Of a DNA stretch of 64,000 nucleotides, positions 1-8,206 are shown one piece after another. The notes under the pieces were generated by a model. It made no database searches and had not been told where the DNA came from. It was given only the letters and a program-made list of their open reading frames with translations. Within the stretch, counting starts at the first letter, position 1, and every line of letters begins with the position of its first letter. This DNA is from Aestuariivirga litoralis. GTDB taxonomy: Bacteria > Pseudomonadota > Alphaproteobacteria > Rhizobiales > Aestuariivirgaceae. The translations under genes and the position numbers were made by a program. Where the stretch lies: contig NZ_WAHS01000001.1 in the NCBI RefSeq assembly GCF_015714715.1, positions 372,001 to 436,000 of the forward strand, in the 5' to 3' direction.

Positions 1-897
1 GGATTGCAGGTGGTGGACGCTTATTCGCGCATCGTGCGCCTGGGCGAAGGGTTGGGCAAGTTCGGCCGTTTGAGTGAACCCGCGATGGACCGGACTATTG
101 AGGCCCTGCGCGTCTGTTCCAACAAGCTGATCTGGCACGGAGTGGGGCCGCGGCGGTTGATTGCAACCGAAGCCTGCCGCCAGGCGGAAAATGGTGCTGA
201 GTTCATTGCCCGGGTGACAGACGAAGTCGGCCTCCAGCTTGAAATCATCGACCGGCAGACGGAAGCTGGCCTTGCCGCTTCAGGCGCATCGCCGCTCATT
301 GAAGACAAGGCGCCCAGTGCGGTGATCTTTGACATCGGCGGCGGCTCGACGGAAGTGATGTGGATGGAAGCCCATGAGGGCAAGCACCAGATCAAGGCCT
401 GGATTTCGCTCGCTGCCGGAGTGGTCACGCTGTCTGAACGCCTCAATGCCGGAAGTGAAGTTTCGCCTGAAACCTTTGAAGCCATGCGCCTGGAAGTGCG
501 GCGGCTGCTGGCCCCTTTTATTGCAGAAGTCGCTGGCTTTGCCGGCGCAGGTGCGGCGCCGACACATTTGCTGGGCACCAGCGGCACGGTGACCACGATT
601 GCTGGCGTGCATTTGGGCCTTCGGCATTATGACCGCGCGCGTGTCGATGGATCGTGGCTCACCAATGACGGGGCAGGTGAAGTGACGCGCCGGCTGCTGG
701 CCATGAGCTATGCTGAGCGTGTGCAAAATGGCTGCATCGGTAAAGAGCGCGCTGATCTCGTGCTGGCCGGCTGCGCCATCCTTGATGAAATCCGCACGGC
801 CTTTCCAAGCCCGCGCATTCGCGTGGCGGACAGAGGCTTACGTGAAGGCATCCTGATTCAGATGATGCAGGCAGATAATGTGTGGGGGGCGCACTGA
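1..897 (+). CDS. Ppx/GppA family exopolyphosphatase, 5' end missing
   Basis: This is the C-terminal part of an exopolyphosphatase/guanosine pentaphosphate phosphatase of the ASKHA fold, which releases phosphate from polyphosphate or pppGpp in the cytoplasm. The phosphate-binding loop DIGGGSTE lies about one third into the visible part, and a second loop GTSGTVTT follows. The frame is open to the first base of the window (Gly-Leu-Gln-Val-Val), so the N-terminal ATPase-type strand is cut by the edge and the TTG at 4 is not the true start. The stop codon overlaps the start of rlmE (TGATG), a pairing common in Hyphomicrobiales. The family call is firm; Ppx and GppA cannot be told apart. Confidence 0.9.
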   Translation, partial: GLQVVDAYSRIVRLGEGLGKFGRLSEPAMDRTIEALRVCSNKLIWHGVGPRRLIATEACRQAENGAEFIARVTDEVGLQLEIIDRQTEAGLAASGASPLIEDKAPSAVIFDIGGGSTEVMWMEAHEGKHQIKAWISLAAGVVTLSERLNAGSEVSPETFEAMRLEVRRLLAPFIAEVAGFAGAGAAPTHLLGTSGTVTTIAGVHLGLRHYDRARVDGSWLTNDGAGEVTRRLLAMSYAERVQNGCIGKERADLVLAGCAILDEIRTAFPSPRIRVADRGLREGILIQMMQADNVWGAH

Positions 898-1592
898 TGG
901 CACGTCCGGGCCAAGGTAGTAAACCGCAGGGCAATCAGCTCAAGGTGCGCGTCAAGACAGGCAAGGGCCGCACGGTTGCGCAGAAAATCTGGCTGGAGCG
1001 GCAGCTCAATGACCCTTACGTCATAGAAGCCAAGAAGCTGGGCTATCGCAGCCGGGCGGCGTTCAAGCTCATCGAGATTGATGACAAGTACAAGTTTCTG
1101 AAAGTGGGCGGGCGCATTGTGGATCTGGGGGCGGCACCTGGCGGCTGGAGCCAAGTGGCGGCGAAGCGCGTGAAGGCCGAAGACGGTAAGGGCCGGGTGG
1201 TGGCGATTGACATGCATGGCATGGATCCCCTTCCCGCCGTGACGATTTTCAAGAAAGATTTCTACGACGAGGATGCGCCTCGGGTGCTGATCGACGCGCT
1301 TGGCGGCGAGAAGGCGGATTGCGTTCTGTCAGACATGGCCTCGCATGCAACGGGGCACCGTCAGACCGATCATATCAATATCATTGCGCTCGCAGAGACG
1401 GGATATGAATTTGCACGTGAAGTGCTGAAACCCGGCGGAACCTATCTGGCCAAGGTTTTGCGCGGTGGTACTGAAGGGCAATTGCTAACGATGATGAAGA
1501 AGGACTTCACGTCAGTTCGGCATGTGAAGCCCATGGCCAGCCGCGATGACTCGGCTGAGCTTTTCGTTCTGGCCATGGGATTCAGAGGTTAA
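897..1592 (+). CDS. rlmE: 23S rRNA (uridine2552-2'-O)-methyltransferase RlmE (FtsJ)
   Basis: This SAM-dependent enzyme 2'-O-methylates U2552 in the A-loop of 23S rRNA during 50S maturation. Visible motifs are the SAM loop VDLGAAPGGWSQ, the early Lys in GYRSRAAFKLIEI, Asp in VLSDMASHATG, Lys in YLAKVLRGG and a C-terminal Glu in SAELFVLA, giving the K-D-K-E catalytic set. The basic N-terminal tail (MARPGQGSKPQ) is usual for alphaproteobacterial RlmE. I chose ATG 897, which overlaps the upstream stop by one base, over GTG 882; a G-run just upstream can serve as ribosome-binding site. It is about 231 residues, normal for the family, and is translationally coupled to ppx/gppA. Confidence 0.95.
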   Translation: MARPGQGSKPQGNQLKVRVKTGKGRTVAQKIWLERQLNDPYVIEAKKLGYRSRAAFKLIEIDDKYKFLKVGGRIVDLGAAPGGWSQVAAKRVKAEDGKGRVVAIDMHGMDPLPAVTIFKKDFYDEDAPRVLIDALGGEKADCVLSDMASHATGHRQTDHINIIALAETGYEFAREVLKPGGTYLAKVLRGGTEGQLLTMMKKDFTSVRHVKPMASRDDSAELFVLAMGFRG

Positions 1593-1609
1593 GCCTCAGA
1601 CGTTAACGT

Positions 1610-2023
1610 TTATGGACACGGATGACCCGGTGCAATTTTGCACATCGGAGGCTTTGGACCTGGAAATGGTGGCTTGTGATGGCCATGGCCTGGCCGCCAG
1701 CCCGGTGGACGATGATGTGGCGGGCGTGGAATCAGGATCGGCGGCCGGACGATCACTACTGGCGGGCGGTATGTGGCTGCAAGGTAGGATGCACTGGCCC
1801 AGCCCGAAAGTCCGCCAAGCTTTACGCTGCACCAGCTTCCAGAACATGTTCCCACAAACACGCGACTGCCTGCGGGAAGAACACCCAAAACGGCATAATC
1901 TGTCCCAGGGCCAGATCTTACATTGACGTTGGTGGTGGGGGTTGCGGTTCGGGCTTCCGCTGTGGAAGCACCTGCAATGCCCGCCAAGACGGCGAGTCCA
2001 AAGAGAATACCTAAGCGTTTCAT
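1610..2023 (-). CDS. Secreted SH3b-domain protein with Pro/His-rich tail
   Basis: About 137 residues. An N-terminal signal peptide (MKRLGILFGLAVLAGIAGAS, cleaved near STAEA) is followed by one bacterial SH3 domain (VNVRSGPGTDYAVLG and GWASASYL are the hallmark motifs). The tail is rich in proline, histidine and glycine and ends in a Cys pair. SH3b domains usually bind peptidoglycan or mediate periplasmic protein contacts; the specific role is unknown. The ATG at 2023 has a strong GGAGGAGAG ribosome-binding site and is preferred to the longer frame starting at 2158. The gene lies tail-to-tail with rlmE. A second SH3b protein with the same plan is at 5975-6367. Confidence 0.8.
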   Translation of the reverse strand: MKRLGILFGLAVLAGIAGASTAEARTATPTTNVNVRSGPGTDYAVLGVLPAGSRVFVGTCSGSWCSVKLGGLSGWASASYLAATYRPPVVIVRPPILIPRPPHHRPPGWRPGHGHHKPPFPGPKPPMCKIAPGHPCP

Positions 2024-2079
2024 GTTCTCTCCTCCTGAAATACTCTGGGGCAACGCCCAACGACGGGTTTGGTTCCAGA

Positions 2080-3084
2080 TTATTTTGGCCGTCGCAGGAG
2101 CATCGAGACAAATGCCGAGGTGCTGATGCCAAGTAAGACAACGATGGCAAAGCCCCAACCGCTGTTGAGCAAAGGCAAACCGCCGACATTGATGCCGAAA
2201 AGGCCGAAGACAACGCTGGGCGGCAGCAGCAACGCCGAAATGATCGAGATGATATAAAGGCTGTGGTTCATGTCGCTGGCCAGGTTGGCGGCGATTTCAT
2301 CCTTGAGCAGGCGAGCACGTTCCTGCAGGGCATGAACTTCGGCGTGCAGGGCTTCGGCGTGGTGAAAATTGGCCTCGGAAGATTTGGCTATCGGAGCAGG
2401 GTGATGGTTCGCGGCATTCTGTTCCGCGAAATGCCGGATCACTGATTTGTTGACTGAAATGTCGCGGTGGATGGTAGCGGCCCGGCGGCGCAGCACCGCA
2501 ATTTCACTGCTTGCATCTGTGCCACCCTGTTCGATGACGACATCTTCGATCCGGTTGATCGTCATCAGCATCTCATCCACGTCATCCTGGATGCGCTCGA
2601 CGGACATGTTGATCAGGCGGTCCAGCACTTCAGCGGGGTGATGCAGGGCCATGCCGCGCACCAGGTTCTCGCGCAGCAGATCAACATCGGCGAGCGGATG
2701 GTAGCGGCCGGTGATGATCCATCCAGCGCCGATCACAAAGCGCAGCACACGTTCGCGGCCGGTGCGGCGAGACGGCTCGTCATGCATTTCCGCGAAGGAG
2801 CCAAAGATCAGGCCAGGCAGATGATCGAGGCGGGGCCTGATGTCATCGCTGGCAAAAAGCTGGGTGGCTTGTGCAGGCAGGCCGAGACCATTGATCCAGC
2901 GGAGCGCGCGGCGGTCCACCAGGTCTAGATGCGCCCAGAGCCACGGTTCACCCGCTGCGGGCAAAATGGCGGGCGTGGTTTTCAGTTTTTCTGCGGAGCC
3001 TTCACTGGAGAATTGCCAAGCAAACACCAGACCTTGGAATTCGTGATCGACCAAGCCGAGTTGGCGCGGTTTGGTGTCCTGCAT
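2080..3084 (-). CDS. CorA/ZntB-family divalent cation transporter
   Basis: A 334-residue member of the CorA metal ion transporter superfamily. It has a large soluble N-terminal region, a long helical stalk (residues about 150-270), and two C-terminal membrane helices. The loop between them reads GINVGG rather than the GMN of classical CorA; together with the FAWQF start this points to the ZntB branch, which transports zinc, probably with protons. The extreme C-terminus LLRRPK is basic, as expected for the cytoplasmic side. It is transcribed alone. Family confidence is high; ion specificity is inferred. Confidence 0.88.
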   Translation of the reverse strand: MQDTKPRQLGLVDHEFQGLVFAWQFSSEGSAEKLKTTPAILPAAGEPWLWAHLDLVDRRALRWINGLGLPAQATQLFASDDIRPRLDHLPGLIFGSFAEMHDEPSRRTGRERVLRFVIGAGWIITGRYHPLADVDLLRENLVRGMALHHPAEVLDRLINMSVERIQDDVDEMLMTINRIEDVVIEQGGTDASSEIAVLRRRAATIHRDISVNKSVIRHFAEQNAANHHPAPIAKSSEANFHHAEALHAEVHALQERARLLKDEIAANLASDMNHSLYIISIISALLLPPSVVFGLFGINVGGLPLLNSGWGFAIVVLLGISTSAFVSMLLRRPK

Positions 3085-3139
3085 GGGCGCGCCAATGTAC
3101 CATTCAAATGACGCTCATGTGACAGGGCCGCTGGACATC

Positions 3140-4666
3140 CTATCCGCGGCACCTGCCATTCTGGTCCATTTTCATCCCATCGGGGCAGGCTTGCTGTTGT
3201 TGTTGCGGTTGGAATTTGAACTGCGGCCTTTGTGGTGCCAGTTGCTGCAGGATGTTCGGATTGATCCGGATCGGCGGTTGCTGCTCGTCGTTATCATCGG
3301 GCTGGTCGTTGTTTCCGGGGATACGGATCGGCTGGCAACGATGGGTGCGCGGGTTCATGAAGGTGCCATCCGGGCAGCTGCGCGGAACGATGATCCGGAT
3401 GCAGCCACCCTGGCCGTCAGACTTCATGCCTTGCGGGCAATCGCGCTGCTTGGGCGGCGGTGGTTGCTGCGGAATATCCACACAACGGCCATCACCATTC
3501 TTGTATTGGCCCTTGTCGCAATGGACCACCTTCGGAATATCCACGCAGGCTTTCAGGCGCGGCGAGTAAGCTTGGCCTTGCCGGCAATTGGGGATGTTGT
3601 TGCCGGGCGGGCGTTCGCATTGATTGGTGTCGGGGTTCAACCTCTGTCCTTGCGGGCAGGTGGGACGATCCGGCACGCAGCGGCCATCGGCATTGCGCGA
3701 GGTGCCTTGATCGCAGATCGGCATGCATTGGCCATTGAAGCGCTCCGAACCCTGATCGCAGGTGCTGGGCGGTGGCGGGGGTGGCAGGCACTGGCCACTT
3801 TCCGTGGGTCGCATGCCTTCCGGGCATTGAACCGGCACACATTTGCCGCGCAGGTTTGGATAGGTGCCTTGCGGGCAGCCGGGCGGCACGCAATAGCCAT
3901 ATCTGTCGCGCTGCAGGCCTGGCTCGCACACCGGCAGGCAACGGCCTTCGCGGTTCTCGAAGCCTTGCGGGCAAGTGGGCGGCGGAGGCACGCACATTGT
4001 CGGGTGCTGGATATCGCGCAACGTGCCCGGCGGGCAGGTGGGCAGGCAAACCCAATCATAATCCGGCGGCCAGACGCCCGGCGGCACGCATTTGCCGGTG
4101 GCCAGATCACGGGTGTAATCCTTCGGGCATTCACGCGCGAAATAGCTTTGGCACAGGCCGCGCTCATCTGGATAGAAGCCGCTCGGGCAGGTCGCTTCGC
4201 AGCGGCCAGTGTTGTACGACCAGTTCATGCCATCGGGGCACATGCCCTGGTGATTGGTCCGGTCCACATCCGGAATGCAAAGGCCAGGATCACGCAGATC
4301 GCGCACGAAGCCTTGCGGGCATGAGGGCAGGGGTACTTGGTCATAGCCATCGCCGCAGCCATGATGGCAGGGCGGGAGACAAAGGCCCGGCATACCGGGA
4401 TAACGGATAAAGCCAGCCGGGCAATCGGGCAGGCAGACATCATCAAAAGGCGAATAGCCATCGGGGCAATGCGGAATGCCGACATCTGTGCTGCAGCCAC
4501 AGGAGGCGCAGCCGCAGGATGATTGCGGCACCGTGCATTGCTGCTCGACTGATTGGGCCTGGGCGGATGTCGTGAAACTGCCTTGGCTGCCAAGGGATAA
4601 CACCGCGAATAGGAACAGCAAAGCACAGGCACGCAAGATTGCCGGAAGTCTCGGTGTGTGTGCCAT
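3140..4666 (-). CDS. Secreted cysteine-rich repeat protein
   Basis: A 508-residue protein with a signal peptide (hydrophobic ACALLFLFAVLSLGS, cleavage near AQAQS). It is built almost wholly from roughly twenty short modules of the form C-P-x-G-x(6-12)-C-x-P, each carrying paired cysteines, like a chain of tiny EGF/TIL-like disulfide knots. A Pro/Gln/Asn-rich linker (residues about 440-490) separates the last module (CPDGMKMDQNGRC). There is no membrane anchor or enzymatic motif. A disulfide-stabilised extracellular or periplasmic filament or adhesin-like role is inference. ATG 4666 is preceded by AAGGACG. It is not in an operon; the divergent neighbour is a glycosyltransferase. Confidence 0.75.
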   Translation of the reverse strand: MAHTPRLPAILRACALLFLFAVLSLGSQGSFTTSAQAQSVEQQCTVPQSSCGCASCGCSTDVGIPHCPDGYSPFDDVCLPDCPAGFIRYPGMPGLCLPPCHHGCGDGYDQVPLPSCPQGFVRDLRDPGLCIPDVDRTNHQGMCPDGMNWSYNTGRCEATCPSGFYPDERGLCQSYFARECPKDYTRDLATGKCVPPGVWPPDYDWVCLPTCPPGTLRDIQHPTMCVPPPPTCPQGFENREGRCLPVCEPGLQRDRYGYCVPPGCPQGTYPNLRGKCVPVQCPEGMRPTESGQCLPPPPPPSTCDQGSERFNGQCMPICDQGTSRNADGRCVPDRPTCPQGQRLNPDTNQCERPPGNNIPNCRQGQAYSPRLKACVDIPKVVHCDKGQYKNGDGRCVDIPQQPPPPKQRDCPQGMKSDGQGGCIRIIVPRSCPDGTFMNPRTHRCQPIRIPGNNDQPDDNDEQQPPIRINPNILQQLAPQRPQFKFQPQQQQQACPDGMKMDQNGRCRG

Positions 4667-4753
4667 GGCACTCGTCCTTTTTTGGACAGAAGCCCCCTAG
4701 AGTATGTGGGTCTAGCATGAAAATTCTGTCATGAATACGGAGCAGGAGAATAA

Positions 4754-5599
4754 ATGTGCTTTGTTGCGGAGCACTGCACCGCGAAAGGGCATCAGTTTGA
4801 TTGGAGACTTGGTTTAATGCGTTGGGACTGGTTGCGTTTTTGGAAGCGCAAAGGGAATAGGCCCTTATCGGCTCTGGCGCGCCTGCCGCGCATTGCGACG
4901 ATTGCCACCATGCCTTCGCGGCTGGAGACCTTCCGCAAGGTGCTTCCGGTGTTCGTGCCACAGGTGGACAGGATCTTTGTGTTTCTCGACGGGTTTGACG
5001 CGGTTCCGGATTTCCTCACACGCATCCCGAAGGTGACGGTCATCCGTTCGCAAGAGGCCGGCGATTATCATGTCTCGGGGCGCTTCCTGTTCCTGCAGCA
5101 CTTGGCGGAGCCAAGCGTCGTTGTCTCGTTCGATGACGACATCCGTTACCCGCGTGATTATGTTGCACGGCTGGTTGCGGCGCTGGATGAGGCGGGCGGG
5201 CCGGCGGTGGTGGGCGTGCATGGCCTCAATTTCAAACCACCTTACACCAATTTTGTGAGTGACCGGGTTTCGTTTCACTTCTGCAAGAAATTGGAACAGA
5301 CGATCCGCGTGGATGAATTGGGTGCCGGAACCATTGCCTTCCGCAGTGACGTGCTGGACTTCGATATGCGGCTTTGGAAAGATTTCACTTCCGATGACAC
5401 GCTGATTGCACTTGAGGCGCAGTTGCGAAAGCTGCCGCTTTGGTGCGTGGCGCGGCGGAAAGGCTGGCTCAAGCCCTATCAGGAGAGCCAGGCGGACAGT
5501 CTCTGGCTCCGTACAAAACGCGATCCAACGCATAAGACTGCGCTGATGCGCGAGCTGATCGCCGAGCGTGTGGCCGCTTATGAGGCAGGGTTGAAGTGA
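4754..5599 (+). CDS. Family 2-like (GT-A fold) glycosyltransferase
   Basis: A 281-residue cytoplasmic glycosyltransferase. The fold opens with the strand IATIATMPSRLETF typical of GT-A enzymes. The metal/nucleotide-sugar motif is VSFDDDIRYP (DDD) at residues about 126-135, and an acceptor/catalytic region follows at LWKDFTSDDTLIALEA. The substrate is unknown. ATG 4754 is chosen because an AGGAG lies five bases before it; ATG 4817 (MRWDWLRFW) is a weaker alternative. It stands alone, divergent from the cysteine-rich protein and convergent with a small membrane protein, so context does not define the glycan. Confidence 0.75.
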   Translation: MCFVAEHCTAKGHQFDWRLGLMRWDWLRFWKRKGNRPLSALARLPRIATIATMPSRLETFRKVLPVFVPQVDRIFVFLDGFDAVPDFLTRIPKVTVIRSQEAGDYHVSGRFLFLQHLAEPSVVVSFDDDIRYPRDYVARLVAALDEAGGPAVVGVHGLNFKPPYTNFVSDRVSFHFCKKLEQTIRVDELGAGTIAFRSDVLDFDMRLWKDFTSDDTLIALEAQLRKLPLWCVARRKGWLKPYQESQADSLWLRTKRDPTHKTALMRELIAERVAAYEAGLK

Positions 5600-5608
5600 C
5601 GGTGGCGC

Positions 5609-5836
5609 TTAAGCCTTTGGCTTTTTGGTTTTCGAAATCACCACGAGGGTTGCGATCATCGCGCAGATGATGGCGCAGAGCGGGCCGAGGATGAAGATCG
5701 AGCCCATGGCGCCGCCGCCGTCACGGTCGAACACGCCGAGATAATTGGTTTCGATTATGTACCAGATGATGGGCAGCGCCTCGCCCACGATCAGCGCGCC
5801 GACAAATGCCAGAATGATTTTCAGTGCACGCGGCAT
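5609..5836 (-). CDS. Small two-helix membrane protein, unknown function
   Basis: A 75-residue protein with two clear transmembrane segments (IILAFVGALIVGEALPIIWYI and IFILGPLCAIICAMIATLVVI) joined by a short polar loop containing FDRDGGGA, and a basic C-terminus (SKTKKPKA). The ribosome-binding site GAGGGAAG lies just before ATG 5836. No named family is recognised. It is probably a real gene given its codon use, membrane topology and start signals. Confidence 0.6.
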   Translation of the reverse strand: MPRALKIILAFVGALIVGEALPIIWYIIETNYLGVFDRDGGGAMGSIFILGPLCAIICAMIATLVVISKTKKPKA

Positions 5837-5974
5837 CTTCCCTCGCTCTCATCGCTTGCACCATTTATGCGGCAGCACCAAGGACTTGGGAAGGGGCGCG
5901 TTGGTGACCTGCGGGAAGGCAACGCGCGTGACACAAATGCGTCACGACGTCATCTTCCCGCAGGTGAATACGAT

Positions 5975-6367
5975 TTAGTGGTGGCGGAAATGCCTGAATC
6001 GATGGCCATTGTGCCAGTTATTTCCGCCGCCGAAGTTCAGGCCGAAATAGACCGGCGGGCCAGCATAACTGTCATCATAATAAGATGGGGTGTCATAGAC
6101 GCGTGGTGCATAGGCGTTCGATGCCGTGAGGTAGTTGCTGCTGACCCAGCCTCCACCGATACGGCTCCAGCCGCCATTGCTGCCGGTGACGTTGACGCGT
6201 TCGCCGGGGTCGAGCTGGCCTACAACATCATATTGCGTGCCGGGGCCGCTGCGCACATTGACCGCACTTTCAGAGCGGGCAGGATAGGCCTGGGCCGCTG
6301 TGGCCATGGTAAGGCCGCCGAGGGCGATTGCGGAAATGGCTGTAATAATTGTGGTTCTGAGCTTCAT
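5975..6367 (-). CDS. Secreted SH3b-domain protein
   Basis: A 130-residue exported protein. The signal peptide (TTIITAISAIALGGLTMATAAQA) is followed by one bacterial SH3 domain (AVNVRSGPGTQYDVVGQL ... WSRIGGGWVSSNYL). A Tyr/Gly/His-rich C-terminus ends in a histidine cluster (HRFRHFRHH) that could bind metal or cell wall. It resembles the exported SH3 proteins common in Hyphomicrobiales, whose role is usually given as cell-envelope or peptidoglycan binding. AAGGAG precedes ATG 6367. It is monocistronic as far as can be seen. Confidence 0.8.
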   Translation of the reverse strand: MKLRTTIITAISAIALGGLTMATAAQAYPARSESAVNVRSGPGTQYDVVGQLDPGERVNVTGSNGGWSRIGGGWVSSNYLTASNAYAPRVYDTPSYYDDSYAGPPVYFGLNFGGGNNWHNGHRFRHFRHH

Positions 6368-6387
6368 GGGAAGACTCCTTTTCTGGA

Positions 6388-6504
6388 TTACGTGTTGTCG
6401 ATCCTTAAACGCCCCACTTGGCCATACTGTTCCGTTGCGAGGGTCGATTTATGCGCATGGGGCGGGTTGAATTGAAGATGGCTGAACAGGTCACGCCAAG
6501 GCAT
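6388..6504 (-). CDS. Possible 38-residue small protein
   Basis: An open frame starting MPWRDLFSHLQFNPPHAHK, preceded by AAAGGCGGA at a usable distance. It lies upstream of, and in the same direction as, the SH3b gene at 5975-6367, from which 20 bases separate it. A longer frame runs back to 6576 but has poorer start context. No family is recognised. It could be a leader peptide or chance. Confidence 0.3.
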   Translation of the reverse strand: MPWRDLFSHLQFNPPHAHKSTLATEQYGQVGRLRIDNT

Positions 6505-6719
6505 GATTCCGCCTTTGTTGGTTTCGTGTCGTTCGAAACCGAAAGAGAAGAAGGGAGACGCGTGGGGTAACTTCACGCGGGTTGCGGCTTAGTTTAGAGC
6601 CGCGAAAATATGCGTTGGGTTGCCCCACGCGTGCACAGGTTTTGATAGCTGCTGGCTGGAAAACACGTTGTTTTTACCGCCTGTCACACATCCCACCTTA
6701 AGGGACCAGAGTGACATTA

Positions 6720-6922
6720 TTCAGCGGCGGTGGACCGCCTGTGAAGGCTCCATGGGCGAACCAATAAACCCACCGTAAACGTCTCGCCGACGAGCCCAGC
6801 CCGTAGTGACCGGGGCTCCAGCTTGCACACCCGAATGCAGCATACGTTGTGCTGCCTGCAGGACCTGCGATCTCCTCCCATCAGGTTCACCGTCATGAAC
6901 CGGACCCCGGCGGGAGAGGACG
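6720..6922 (-). ncRNA. Probable structured non-coding RNA, identity unknown
   Basis: The 400-base stretch 6577-6972 carries no convincing long gene. On the minus strand, a near-consensus promoter (6929-6957) would start a transcript near 6922. The predicted RNA folds into several local hairpins: GGTTCA/TGAACC around TGACGG near its 5' end, enclosed by CCTCCC/GGGAGG; GCAGCA/TGCTGC with a seven-base loop; GAGCC/GGCTC with an inner CCCG/CGGG; and GGCGG/CCGCC further down. The 3' boundary is not defined. The SRP core, the tmRNA tag frame and RNase P signatures were looked for and not found; 6S RNA is not supported either, as no long closing stem is visible. Confidence 0.4.
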
Positions 6923-6928
6923 GGAGGC

Positions 6929-6957
6929 TTATAGTCCTAGTAGGAATTTATTGTCAA
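6929..6957 (-). promoter_or_regulatory. Near-consensus sigma-70 promoter
   Basis: Minus strand: TTGACA (6957-6952), a 17-base spacer, and CTATAA (6934-6929). Such a good match is typical of stable-RNA promoters in alphaproteobacteria. The spacer contains the palindrome TCCTA-G-TAGGA (6935-6945). It lies immediately 3' of the DUF3800 gene and reads away from it toward 6720. Confidence 0.6.
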
Positions 6958-6972
6958 GAGATTATTCAAGAA

Positions 6973-8175
6973 TTATTGTGAGCGAAGGCGCGTCACGTCC
7001 CGCAAAAAGGGAGGGATTTTGTCAATCTCGTACTGGGCAATTGATTCCAGCCTGCTCTTTTCCGCCATCTCTAGCATTTTTTTGGTACTTTCCATTTTTT
7101 CTTCAGTTAGCGGAGTTGAAATTATTGAACCGAACTTTTCCATATAAGCGGTTTCAACGCCTTCAAACGAGAAGTCATTGTGCCATCCATTGTTCAACGC
7201 ATATTTCACCAAAAGTGCGCAATCCTTTGGGAGTTTCTTCGCCTTGCGAGTTTGCGAATATAGCCAGAGCACCACATCGACAATTTGTATTCCAGCGCTT
7301 GCGGTATCTTCTAAAACTTTGAATTCACTGCCCGGCACAGATTGCATTTTGTAAGTCTCTCCTGCCCATTTAATCTCATCGCCTGACGCATTAGAGAATA
7401 ACCCGTGCCACATTTGCAGAGTTTTTTCGAACTCGCTTTGCTGGTCGTGTTTGATCGTGTGTACAGGCTTCTTCCGTTCCTCGGAGAGAGACTGCAGACC
7501 TCTAAGAAGATTTGAAAACGCCACCAAATTGGGAAAGTGGCCGTGCTTAGAAAGGTCATGCTCGGTGTATACTTGTATTGCTTCAGGATGGCTTTTTGCC
7601 CAAGACAATCCTTCGCTGAGAACTTTACGTGAGCCCTCGTCCGGAAGGTTGCCGATATTCGCCAACAGCTCTTCGCAAACCTCAAATAAAATGCCATGGG
7701 CTTTCTTGGTGTCGGGCTCGAGAATGCTGGCCCAGAACTTTTTTGCGGTCTGTTCCTCGATCAACGCGCTGAGTTTAAAAACGCCAATTAACCTTAGGCC
7801 TCGCAAATTGTAGAATTGCCAGGGGACCGCTGGATTTTCACCAGAGTCGAAAAGCACATCAAACATTTTGCTTGCGAGCAGATATTTTTTCTCAACTCGC
7901 GAGAGAAAGAAAGTAGCCTCGGCTGACTCAAGTATTCTCAGCAGTTGAGACGCAACAGTTTCAATTTTACCGATCCCCAGTACACGAGCGTGAAGTGCCT
8001 CGGTATTAAGTTGCTGCGAAATCGCAGATATCTGCTTTCCAAAGTTGAGATCGAAATCTCCTTTGGTAATAAGTGCCCCTGAAAAGAAATCAGGTTGAGC
8101 CGGATCAAAAATGTTATGCCCGGTATTACCGGTCTCATCGACATATGCAAAAAATGGTTTTTTAGATTCACCCAT
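6973..8175 (-). CDS. DUF3800 domain-containing protein
   Basis: A 400-residue protein of the DUF3800 family, which has a predicted RNase H-like fold. Family marks are the N-terminal YVDETGNTG acidic motif, the central HDQQSEFEKTL segment and the C-terminal stretch SAGIQIVDVVLWLYSQ, which together carry the conserved acidic residues. DUF3800 genes are typical of mobile and defence-associated DNA, often as lone genes; the substrate is unknown. Its GC is clearly lower than the neighbours', with AAA/GAA/TTT-rich codon use, and it lies beside a displaced guaA 3' fragment, so it was probably acquired. The start at ATG 8175 has only a weak GAGAG signal. Confidence 0.8.
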   Translation of the reverse strand: MGESKKPFFAYVDETGNTGHNIFDPAQPDFFSGALITKGDFDLNFGKQISAISQQLNTEALHARVLGIGKIETVASQLLRILESAEATFFLSRVEKKYLLASKMFDVLFDSGENPAVPWQFYNLRGLRLIGVFKLSALIEEQTAKKFWASILEPDTKKAHGILFEVCEELLANIGNLPDEGSRKVLSEGLSWAKSHPEAIQVYTEHDLSKHGHFPNLVAFSNLLRGLQSLSEERKKPVHTIKHDQQSEFEKTLQMWHGLFSNASGDEIKWAGETYKMQSVPGSEFKVLEDTASAGIQIVDVVLWLYSQTRKAKKLPKDCALLVKYALNNGWHNDFSFEGVETAYMEKFGSIISTPLTEEKMESTKKMLEMAEKSRLESIAQYEIDKIPPFLRDVTRLRSQ

Positions 8176-8206
8176 GTGACTCTCACTTTGCGCCGACGTT
8201 AATTAC

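Noticed and set aside
3071-4324. 417-residue open frame antisense to the cysteine-rich gene
   Set aside because: It mirrors the GC-rich repeat modules, has no start signals or recognisable domain, and the opposite strand encodes a protein with a signal peptide and ordered Cys modules.
6720-6922. 6S RNA, SRP RNA, tmRNA or RNase P identity for the structured RNA
   Set aside because: The SRP core GGTCAGGTCCGGAAGG, a tmRNA tag frame and the RNase P GAGGAAAGTCC signature are absent, and no long 5'-3' closing stem for 6S RNA was seen, so the RNA is left unnamed.
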